DNA from: an uncultured Methylophilus sp.
Lineage (GTDB): Bacteria; Pseudomonadota; Gammaproteobacteria; Burkholderiales; Methylophilaceae
Reading direction: 5' to 3'
NCBI GenBank assembly: GCA_936943315.1
Contig: CAKZJM010000373.1
Coordinates: 1 to 11,516 of the forward strand
DNA: 11,516 nucleotides
The notes under the pieces: model-generated
What the model was told of the DNA's origin: nothing
Database searches by the model: none
The model's input: the letters and a program-made list of their open reading frames with translations, nothing else
In this document: piece by piece, positions 1 to 5,191 of the stretch
Position numbering within the stretch: position 1 is the first letter of the stretch
How the letters are laid out: every line of letters begins with the position of its first letter
Made by a program: the position numbers and the translations under genes

Positions 1-1
1 G

Positions 2-29
2 AAAGCCACCTGAGTCCGGTGGCTTTTTT
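2..29 (+). terminator. Rho-independent terminator of an upstream gene outside the window
   Basis: A 9-bp stem (positions 2-10 pairing with 18-26) closes a 7-nt loop and runs directly into a T-run ending at 29. No gene for it lies within the window, so it most likely ends a plus-strand gene just to the left. Confidence 0.85.
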
Positions 30-48
30 ATTTGAAATCGTTCACGCC

Positions 49-80
49 CGTCATACCGGCGAAGGCCGGTATCCAGTGAC
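49..80. repeat. Short palindromic intergenic repeat, copy 1
   Basis: A 32-bp unit contains a perfect 8-bp inverted repeat (53-60 with 65-72) around the loop GAAG. It matches copy 2 at 27 of 32 positions. Units of this kind, with CGTCATAC leading into a GC palindrome and GTATCCA, are common between proteobacterial genes and recall the Neisseria dRS3 type; that comparison is from memory. Confidence 0.75.
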
Positions 81-157
81 TTTATAACAAGAAAAGTACG
101 AAATAAGCCGCTGCAAAAAACCGTGTTTTAATTAATCAAAAAGGTATTTCTAAAGCT

Positions 158-189
158 CGTCATACCCGCGAAAGCGGGTATCCATTGTC
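158..189. repeat. Short palindromic intergenic repeat, copy 2
   Basis: This is the same 32-bp unit as copy 1, in the same orientation 109 bp away, with arms 162-169 and 174-181 around the loop GAAA. One base pair of the stem is swapped relative to copy 1 (C-G here at 167/176, G-C there at 58/67), so pairing is kept while the sequence changes. Confidence 0.75.
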
Positions 190-373
190 TTTCCCGTCAG
201 CATTTAAAACATAAACTATTGTTCATGAAATCTGAAAGTTTTCTTGCTGCTTTTTTTAACACTTGTGGCATTATTTAAGTCATGTAAACAAGTCAGAATC
301 GATTGATGTTTTAGCCGATTAAATCGCGCTCTATTTTCTACCAAGGTATATGGTTTGATTCATAAAATGAAAA

Positions 374-414
374 AAGTAGCGCTCGTTTACACGCCGTCAT
401 TGGGACGGCTACTT
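374..414. other. Bulged hairpin next to the cassette-like boundary
   Basis: The inner arms 393-398 and 404-409 pair perfectly around a 5-nt loop. The outer arms 374-378 and 410-414 extend the stem, leaving a 14-nt bulge on the 5' side. It ends 4 nt before the GTTATGC box. It could be a regulatory fold or part of a recombination site. It is not followed by a T-run, so it is a poor terminator. Confidence 0.4.
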
Positions 415-418
415 AATA

Positions 419-426
419 GTTATGCC
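419..426 (+). other. Possible integron-type cassette boundary (R'-like box)
   Basis: GTTATGCC here is the exact reverse complement of 1139-1146 at the end of the following gene. In an integron cassette the first bases (TTRRRY, after a G) are complementary to the R'' box of the cassette's own attC, which is the relation seen. The box deviates from GTTRRRY at one base (T at the second R). The start codon follows after 17 nt, typical of cassette genes. No integrase gene lies in the window. Confidence 0.4.
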
Positions 427-443
427 TATTTCAGGAATTTACC

Positions 444-1145
444 ATGCCGCGCAAAGAACTTCTGATTGAGCATCTGAAAGAACTAATCTCCATAGTTGAG
501 CGTAGCGATGGCGACCGCGATGCGCTGCGTAAAATTCGTAGGGAGGGGTTCTTTTATCCGTTCTTGGATGAGGAATTTGAATACCGCCTCCACCGCTTAG
601 ACCAAAAAGTTGATGCTCTTTTGGATCGGCCCGTTTTTTCCTGTCGCATGGCTAGCGAAGAAGGCAACAACGTTGTGCAGCTAATGACTGGTGTGGGAGT
701 TGCTGCTCGAACTGAAGCCATTGATTACCTTCATGATGGCTTTTCAGGAGCGAAGCAACTTGTTATTTGTGATTCATATTTTCTGCTATCCAATAACAAG
801 AATTCAAAAACAGAATACTTGGCCGGAATTAATGCCGTAATCCCCAAAACTGTTAAGACCATAGAGCTATATGTCAAGCCAAGAAAGCGTGACGCTGAGG
901 TGGCGGCTGGGTTTAACAAGCTGTGCAAAGATCGCGACATAAAGCTAACTTGTCGCAAGACAGACGAACTTCACGACCGAGTATGGATTGTTGATTCAAC
1001 GCGCGCATTTGTTGTTGGAGCATCTTTCAATGGGTTGGGCAATAAGTGTGCATTCATTCTTGAACTTCCAGAGCAAGACCGACGGAACTTCATTAAAGAG
1101 GTTGGCTTCCTTCGTGAGCGTACAACGCGCTCCAAGGCGGCATAA
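444..1145 (+). CDS. Single-HKD phospholipase-D-like domain protein
   Basis: This 233-aa protein is not one I recognise by name. Residues 1-60 are charged and probably helical. From about residue 90 it reads as a phospholipase-D-like fold, with a strand ending in ICDSYFL and then a variant HKD motif: H177, R179 in place of lysine, D184, then G192-A-S-F-N196 and LGNK. With only one motif, a catalytic form would have to dimerise, as known for Nuc and BfiI-type nucleases. Substrate is unknown; nuclease or phosphodiesterase activity is inference. The ATG at 444 has AGGA 7 nt upstream. The TAA stop lies inside an attC-like box, and the gene sits 62 bp before the 351-aa gene. It uses codons such as CTA, AGA and AGG that are sparse in the phosphorylase gene, hinting at transfer. 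It resembles PLD-like proteins linked to phage defence, but no signature proves that role. Confidence 0.8.
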   Translation: MPRKELLIEHLKELISIVERSDGDRDALRKIRREGFFYPFLDEEFEYRLHRLDQKVDALLDRPVFSCRMASEEGNNVVQLMTGVGVAARTEAIDYLHDGFSGAKQLVICDSYFLLSNNKNSKTEYLAGINAVIPKTVKTIELYVKPRKRDAEVAAGFNKLCKDRDIKLTCRKTDELHDRVWIVDSTRAFVVGASFNGLGNKCAFILELPEQDRRNFIKEVGFLRERTTRSKAA

Positions 1146-1159
1146 CATGGCGCTCAACC
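1139..1159 (+). other. attC-like 5' half-site (R''-L''), apparently truncated
   Basis: GCATAAC (1140-1146) followed by ATGGCGCTCAACC resembles the start of many attC sites, where RYYYAAC is followed by a GCGCTCAA-type L'' box. The stop codon of the 233-aa gene (1143-1145) lies inside the box, as in many cassettes. The matching 3' half (GGTTGAGCGC then GTTRRRY) is absent before the next gene, so the site would be broken or incomplete. Chance resemblance remains possible. Confidence 0.4.
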
Positions 1160-1207
1160 TCATTGATTTATTTTAATCTTCATTAGCTTAAAAGGAACAA
1201 TCCCACC

Positions 1208-2263
1208 ATGTCACTCGATGAGTTCAGCTCCTCTGATCGCTCAAAGACTCCGCGGCATCACATTGACATCGGGTTCATCAACCATCGCCGTATTTTCACA
1301 ACTTTCGGCGCTAGATTTCATGAGTTCTACGAGTCGAAGCGCTCAAAAGCAACTGATCACATGGCACTCTTGTGGAACGATCACCTCCTCGCCAGCTACG
1401 TTCTAGACGCTTGCCGAGAAAACGGAGCGCGCACGTTGAGCTCTGTTCTGAACGAGCCCAAGGTTGGCGATCTGTTCTGCAGCACTGAGGAGTTCCTGCC
1501 ATGCCCGGATGTTTATGAGAAAGAACGTGTCAGATCGACGCTGAAATTTCCTTTTGAAACGGACTGGACGGTCGAGGTCAACTATTCAACTCAATACATT
1601 TTCTCTAGTACTGGGAAAATGGTTCTGGCAGAAGGGCACAAGGAAACTATCGTTGGAGGTATTCACTCGATTGTGGGCTCAACAATTACAGTCCATCCGC
1701 TCATAATCGGAGCCCCATCGTTCGATCACCCATTGAACGACAACCTCGGTCTGGATTTGATGTGGCATGGATGGGAATGGTACGAACTGCACCCTGAGGA
1801 CATTGATGAGTTCGCTCGATTACGTGATGTCGAGATTCCAGAATTTGAGGTCTGGAGGACTGTGATGGAATCGCTGCCCGAGGCTAAGGTTAAGGAGGCA
1901 ATCTGCTCGTTACTTGGAGACAAACCGCAGAAGGATTGGGGCGGCGAGCAGAACGATCATTTTGCCTCCGCTCTCCATCTTTCTGGTGAGCGTGTAACTG
2001 GAGCGTTTCTCCTAAAGGGACCAGCTAAGTTCGAGGAAATGACGCCCCGGCACCTTGGCAAGAATGCAGACCAAATATATCGGTTGGCCATGAGTCCGGC
2101 ACAAGTCCTAGTGGTGCAGCATGCTCACAATATTGGTGAGGCGGTTCGAGCAACGATTCGTGCATTTGCGGTCAATCCGGCCAACCCGAGACGCTACTGC
2201 TGCATTGACGGGAGAGACACATATCGCCTACTTAAGGCCTACGACATGCTACCAGCCAAGTAG
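1208..2263 (+). CDS. Hypothetical protein with a conserved-looking C-terminal domain
   Basis: This 351-aa soluble protein has no signal peptide or membrane segment, and I do not recognise it with confidence. The first two thirds form a mixed domain with histidines near the start (HHIDIGF, residues 17-23) and a tryptophan-rich stretch (MWHGWEWY). From about residue 238 a separate domain begins: GGEQNDHF (E247, D250), then AFLLKGP (K270), LGKNADQIYRL, and finally RRYCCIDGRDTYRLL. The spacing of D250 and K270 recalls PD-(D/E)XK nucleases, but the acidic residue two before the lysine is L268, so this is only a suggestion. The ATG has AGGA 11 nt upstream, a slightly long spacing. It lies 62 bp after the PLD-like gene and may be co-transcribed with it. 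Codons such as GGA, CGA and AGA suggest a foreign origin. Its TAG stop is the first part of a hairpin repeat. Confidence 0.8.
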   Translation: MSLDEFSSSDRSKTPRHHIDIGFINHRRIFTTFGARFHEFYESKRSKATDHMALLWNDHLLASYVLDACRENGARTLSSVLNEPKVGDLFCSTEEFLPCPDVYEKERVRSTLKFPFETDWTVEVNYSTQYIFSSTGKMVLAEGHKETIVGGIHSIVGSTITVHPLIIGAPSFDHPLNDNLGLDLMWHGWEWYELHPEDIDEFARLRDVEIPEFEVWRTVMESLPEAKVKEAICSLLGDKPQKDWGGEQNDHFASALHLSGERVTGAFLLKGPAKFEEMTPRHLGKNADQIYRLAMSPAQVLVVQHAHNIGEAVRATIRAFAVNPANPRRYCCIDGRDTYRLLKAYDMLPAK

Positions 2264-2286
2264 GGTGGGCAACTTGTTGCCCACGC
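2261..2286. repeat. Hairpin repeat overlapping the stop codon
   Basis: A perfect 8-bp inverted repeat (2265-2272 with 2277-2284) has a 4-nt loop. The TAG stop of the preceding gene opens the motif TAGGGTGGGC. From memory, the pattern GTAGGGTGGGCA...TGCCCACGCG recurs in many proteobacterial genomes, often close to mobile DNA. Only one copy is in this window. It lacks a T-run, so termination is not its obvious job. Confidence 0.6.
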
Positions 2287-2340
2287 GTTCAATCCAGCTC
2301 AAATTGACTCAATGTATCCTTAATTAAGCTCTCCTTCATA

Positions 2341-2362
2341 AAAGGCCGCACTGTGGGCCTTT
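2341..2362. terminator. Likely terminator after the two-gene block
   Basis: Arms AAAGGCC (2341-2347) and GGCCTTT (2356-2362) enclose an 8-nt loop. The T-run is short and lies mostly in the stem. It sits 78 bp after the stop of the 351-aa gene and before the AT-rich leader of the porin gene, a sensible place for a terminator. Confidence 0.6.
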
Positions 2363-2373
2363 ATGTCTTTAAG

Positions 2374-2403
2374 TTATAAATATATTTTTATATATTATTT
2401 ATT
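2374..2403. promoter_or_regulatory. 30-bp A/T-only tract upstream of the porin gene
   Basis: Thirty consecutive bases are A or T, ending 55 bp before the chosen start of the FadL-type gene. It is likely part of its promoter region (UP-element-like or nucleoid-protein binding), but several overlapping TATA-like hexamers prevent choosing a -10 and no good -35 is evident. Confidence 0.4.
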
Positions 2404-2458
2404 CGAATTTTGATCACTTGTTATATTTCAATCCAATATGGTGATTAAAGGATTGAAA

Positions 2459-3706
2459 ATGCGTCAGTGGTCAAAGATTATTCCGGTAGCAATCGCTTTT
2501 TCGTTTAGTAATGCCTGGGCGACTGATGGTTATTTTTTTCATGGGTACGGGGTTCGCTCTCAAGGCGTTGGTGGTGTAGGCATCGCATTGCCGCAAGATG
2601 CGCTTGCCGCGGCGACTAACCCGGCGGGCATGGGTAAAGTGGGGAGCCGTGTAGATGCAGGTGTGACTTGGTTTAGGCCTGTGCGTGAAACTGAAATTCA
2701 AGGTAATGCATTTGGGTTTGATGGCACGTACAAGGGCAATGATAGCCAGAATTTTTTTATTCCTGAGTTTGGTTATAACACCCAGTACTCAGATGATGTG
2801 ACGCTGGGCGTGAGTGTGTATGGCAATGGCGGTATGAATACCGACTACAAGAACGGCATTCCTCTTTTTAACAGCAATGGACGCCGCACGGGTGTTGATT
2901 TGGCGCAGGTGTTTGTGGCGCCTACGGTCACCTGGAAGGTACAAGAGCATCACACGCTGGGTATCTCCTTGAACTTGGCCTATCAGCGCTTTGAGGCCAA
3001 GGGGCTACAAAATTTTAGCAATGCGAGTAGTTCATCCACCAATCTGACGAATAATGGTCATGATGATTCATACGGCGCGGGCGTACATATTGGCTGGCTG
3101 GGCGAGATTACAGACACGGTCAGCTTGGGTGCGACATACCAGAGCCGCACCTACATGAGCAAGTTTGATAAATACAAAGGGCTGTTTGCTGAGCAGGGTG
3201 ACTTTGATGTGCCTTCTACTTATGGGGTAGGGGTGGCGGTAAAGGTGACACCGGCATTGACGCTGGCAGCAGATTTTCAGCGCATTAATTACAGTGAGGT
3301 AGATGCGGTTGGTAACGCTTCTTTATCTAATCTGAACAATGGCCTCGGTAATGACAACGGTGCCGGATTCAACTGGCAGGATGCCAAGGTGTATAAGATC
3401 GGTGCCTTGTATCAATACAGCCCGGACTTAATTTTGCGCGCGGGATACAACCATGTAGACCAGCCGATAAGAAGTGGCGATACCTTGTTTAATATCCTGG
3501 CCCCTGGCGTGGTCAAAGATCATATATCAATTGGGGCGACCTGGGTGCTGAGTCCACAATCTGAGGTGTCGTTTGCTTATACCCATGCTTTTGAAAACAC
3601 GGTGCGAGGCCAAAACTCGATACCGGCGGCTTTTGGCGGCGGTGAGGCAAACCTCAAAATGTATCAAGACGCCTTGGGCATTGCTTACACCTGGAAATTA
3701 AACTAA
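2459..3706 (+). CDS. OmpP1/FadL-family outer membrane transporter
   Basis: This 415-aa precursor of an outer-membrane beta-barrel belongs to the FadL/OmpP1/TodX family, which passes long-chain fatty acids or other hydrophobic molecules through the outer membrane. A signal peptide ends at NAWA, after residue 21. The mature N-terminus TDGYFFHGYG and the following glycine-rich segment, with DALAAATNPAGMG, match the family's hatch region and its conserved NPA motif. The rest alternates short amphipathic strands and loops to a final aromatic strand (YTWKLN). The ATG at 2459 is preferred over 2438 because AAAGGA lies 6 nt before it and the signal peptide then starts with the usual short charged end. 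The gene stands alone between terminators. The substrate cannot be read from sequence, and no fatty-acid degradation genes are nearby. Confidence 0.9.
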   Translation: MRQWSKIIPVAIAFSFSNAWATDGYFFHGYGVRSQGVGGVGIALPQDALAAATNPAGMGKVGSRVDAGVTWFRPVRETEIQGNAFGFDGTYKGNDSQNFFIPEFGYNTQYSDDVTLGVSVYGNGGMNTDYKNGIPLFNSNGRRTGVDLAQVFVAPTVTWKVQEHHTLGISLNLAYQRFEAKGLQNFSNASSSSTNLTNNGHDDSYGAGVHIGWLGEITDTVSLGATYQSRTYMSKFDKYKGLFAEQGDFDVPSTYGVGVAVKVTPALTLAADFQRINYSEVDAVGNASLSNLNNGLGNDNGAGFNWQDAKVYKIGALYQYSPDLILRAGYNHVDQPIRSGDTLFNILAPGVVKDHISIGATWVLSPQSEVSFAYTHAFENTVRGQNSIPAAFGGGEANLKMYQDALGIAYTWKLN

Positions 3707-3880
3707 GCCAAAGGCTGGTAGAAAATGCCCTATTGGAAGACCTGCCGACTTTTGTGAAGCGAATGAATAGCCTGATTCTGTAAAGGCTCTTGATGCTCGT
3801 TGAACTGCATGCACAAACAAAGAGGGCGTGGGTTGAGCAATCTACACGTTGAGAATCTAAACATGGAAAAATTAAATGAG

Positions 3881-3903
3881 AAAACCCGCCGATGGCGGGT
3901 TTT
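3881..3903. terminator. Bidirectional terminator between convergent genes
   Basis: A perfect 10-bp stem (3881-3890 with 3894-3903) with a 3-nt loop has four A at its left end and four T at its right end, so it can work in both directions. It lies 174 bp after the porin gene and 30 bp beyond the stop of the minus-strand 37-aa gene, fitting convergent transcription. Confidence 0.9.
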
Positions 3904-3933
3904 TCAATTTTAGTGCATGACGACAACCTGAAA

Positions 3934-4047
3934 TTAAGGGGTTGGCGCTGCGCTGGGCTCAGTACAGCGTGATTTATCGTCCTTCACTTTAGCCATCACT
4001 TTGCGGGCAATGGCTGTGAGTGCTAATAAAAATAAAAGTTTTTTCAT
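3934..4047 (-). CDS. Small secreted or membrane-anchored 37-aa protein
   Basis: On the minus strand an ATG at 4047 opens a 37-codon frame ending in TAA at 3934. AAAGGAT lies 5 nt before the start, an excellent ribosome binding site. The product begins MKKLLFLLALTAIA, a positively charged start and hydrophobic core like a signal peptide, with a possible cleavage after KVMA (residue 19). The remaining tail is short and hydrophilic, holds one cysteine (C28) and ends in alanine, proline and threonine. A bidirectional terminator follows 30 bp downstream. I do not recognise a family, so function is unknown. The hydrophobic stretch is only about 11 residues and is followed by arginine and lysine, so export is likely but not certain. 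Confidence 0.6.
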   Translation of the reverse strand: MKKLLFLLALTAIARKVMAKVKDDKSRCTEPSAAPTP

Positions 4048-4424
4048 GGTCTATCCTTTCGTCAATAAGTTCGTCAATCGAGGTCCTAGCGTTTTAGGCT
4101 GTGTGTCCATTTAATGACAGTTTCGGTGTGACACCTATCCGGTTCCATCTTATTTCTACGTAGGAGAAGGTCGATGACGCCCTTATTTTCGCAATGTCTT
4201 CATGAGGATGTTCGTTAGGTGTAAGCCACTCTTGAATCGGAAGAGAATTCCTACATGGTTTGAAGAAGTTTTCTGATAAATGAACATCAGCAAATTCGTT
4301 AGTCTGCCAAGGTTGATGCCAACGATGTCTCTTTCCTAGGGAGCAATCTCTTGGGTATTAACCTCTGATGGCAGGGTGGATACCACTGCTCTTCAATAAA
4401 TTTGATAATAAGGAGAAGGAAATT
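4048..4424. other. Divergent intergenic region between the 37-aa gene and the lipoprotein gene
   Basis: These 377 bp should hold the promoters of both divergent genes, but I could not find a clear -35/-10 pair for either. Visible structures are a twin 9-bp repeat (4058-4078), an odd palindrome GGTGTGACACC (4125-4135), and a 14-codon frame at 4174-4218 with GGAG 8 nt before its ATG. The last is too short to call as a gene and could be a leader peptide or chance. Confidence 0.4.
4058..4078. repeat. Twin 9-bp direct repeat beside the 37-aa gene start
   Basis: TTCGTCAAT occurs at 4058-4066 and 4070-4078, a 12-bp period. It abuts the ribosome binding site of the minus-strand 37-aa gene, so a protein bound here could control that gene. 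No regulator is known. Confidence 0.4.
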
Positions 4425-4934
4425 ATGAATGCATCTACCTGGAAAATCATTACCTTGGCATTCGTCTTAACGGCGTGTAAAAGCACTCCCACGGACTTGT
4501 CGCATACTGGTAATCCCACATCAAAACAAGAGACGGCCGCAGAACATGCCGTAGGTGAGAAAGATGAAGGCAGGCCTTACAAAATATATGGCGCTTATCT
4601 TTCAAACCGCCAAATTTATTTCGATTACGACAAAGATATCTTGGATCCGCAATATAAAAACCTGATAGCCGTGCATGCTAAATATTTGCTCAGCCACCCA
4701 CAAAGCAAAATTTTATTGCAAGGTCACTCTGATGAGCGCGGTACGCCAGCGTATAACAAAGACCTTGGGATGCGCCGGGCTGTGGCTGTGAGAAATGCAT
4801 TCAATGCACAAGGTGTGAAGAATGCACAGCTGGAAACCTTGAGTTATGGTAACGAGTTTGCCAGCCGGGATTGCCCTGACGAGCGTTGTCATAAAATGGA
4901 TAGACGGGTGGATATCAATTATGGTGTGAAATAA
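4425..4934 (+). CDS. Pal/OmpA-like peptidoglycan-associated lipoprotein
   Basis: This 169-aa lipoprotein has a signal peptide ending in the lipobox LTAC, so C18 would be lipid-modified. The next residue is lysine, not the aspartate that keeps lipoproteins in the inner membrane, which points to the outer membrane. After a low-complexity linker, residues from about 65 form an OmpA C-terminal peptidoglycan-binding domain: IYFDYDKD, GHSDERGTPAYN (D103) and LGMRRAVAVRNAF, ending in MDRRVDINYG. Two cysteines in CPDERC could form a disulfide. The ATG at 4425 is chosen because AGGAGAAGGA ends 4 nt before it; an upstream ATG at 4368 lacks such a site and would spoil the signal peptide. It is Pal-like in sequence, but no tolQRAB genes adjoin, so it is likely a paralogue rather than the canonical Pal of the Tol complex. 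Confidence 0.9.
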   Translation: MNASTWKIITLAFVLTACKSTPTDLSHTGNPTSKQETAAEHAVGEKDEGRPYKIYGAYLSNRQIYFDYDKDILDPQYKNLIAVHAKYLLSHPQSKILLQGHSDERGTPAYNKDLGMRRAVAVRNAFNAQGVKNAQLETLSYGNEFASRDCPDERCHKMDRRVDINYGVK

Positions 4935-4978
4935 GGCTGACTTATTTCTTGTAAAGCGCAAACCTATCCAGCAAAGGG

Positions 4979-5008
4979 ATTTTCCCCTCTTAATGAGGGG
5001 AAAATTTT
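4979..5008. terminator. Terminator after the Pal-like gene
   Basis: An 11-bp perfect stem (4979-4989 with 4995-5005), loop TTAAT, ends in a short T-run. It starts 45 bp after the lipoprotein stop codon. The A/T ends of the stem make it potentially bidirectional. Confidence 0.75.
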
Positions 5009-5065
5009 GATGCAGGTAGAAGGTCGATAGAATGTAAAACTTTCAGTAGTGTCAAGACAGGGCGT

Positions 5066-5071
5066 TATAAT
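5066..5071 (+). promoter_or_regulatory. Candidate -10 box (TATAAT) for the phosphorylase gene
   Basis: A perfect TATAAT lies 120 bp before the phosphorylase start. The -35 side is weak (TTCAGT at 5042-5047, 18-bp spacing), so activation or a chance match is possible. Transcription would start near 5078, within the following hairpin. Confidence 0.35.
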
Positions 5072-5073
5072 CA

Positions 5074-5102
5074 AAAGCCACAACCTGAATTGTGTGGCCT
5101 TT
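5074..5102 (+). terminator. Hairpin with flanking A and T runs in the phosphorylase leader
   Basis: GCCACA (5077-5082) pairs with TGTGGC (5093-5098), and AAA (5074-5076) can pair with TTT (5100-5102) around a bulged C. It looks like a second terminator after the lipoprotein gene. It also sits exactly where a transcript from the TATAAT box would begin, so a 5' structure in the phosphorylase mRNA is an alternative. Confidence 0.45.
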
Positions 5103-5191
5103 ATTCTGTCTGACATATTCTTGTTGTAGGCTTGTTTTTTGCTTTTTACACTCATAAAGCAAGTTTGTGATTAACGTCCAGGGGAAGATGA

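Larger units (their letters stand above)
190..443. other. Gene-free AT-rich stretch before the 233-aa gene
   Basis: No convincing gene, tRNA or clear promoter is seen here. A 32-codon open frame at 367-465 has no ribosome binding site and overlaps the next gene, so it is not called. The right end holds a bulged hairpin (374-414) and a possible recombination boundary (419-426), each listed separately. The left edge of the presumed acquired segment probably falls in this stretch, but I cannot place it. Confidence 0.5.

Noticed and set aside
367..465. 32-codon frame overlapping the start of the 233-aa gene
   Set aside because: It has no ribosome binding site, and it runs through the hairpin and the cassette-like box. 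The next gene has a good start of its own.
1434..1440. GTTGAGC as the missing 3' core of the attC-like site
   Set aside because: It fits GTTRRRY but lies well inside the 351-aa gene, about 290 bp from the 5' half, with no paired L' box before it.
128..2327. TTAATTAA at 128-135 and 2320-2327 as possible direct repeats bounding the acquired block
   Set aside because: They are 8-bp self-complementary A/T words in AT-rich sequence, easily expected by chance, with no matching flanks.
2410..2439. TTGATC/CAATAT as the promoter of the porin gene
   Set aside because: The -10 match is poor, and transcription would begin at the ribosome binding site, leaving almost no leader.
3654..3926. 90-aa minus-strand frame across the end of the porin gene
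   Set aside because: It spans the bidirectional terminator and overlaps the porin coding end, has no ribosome binding site worth noting, and its protein has no coherent features.
4174..4218. 14-codon frame with a GGAG site
   Set aside because: It is too short to support on its own and shows no attenuator-like hairpin after it. It is noted only in the region entry.
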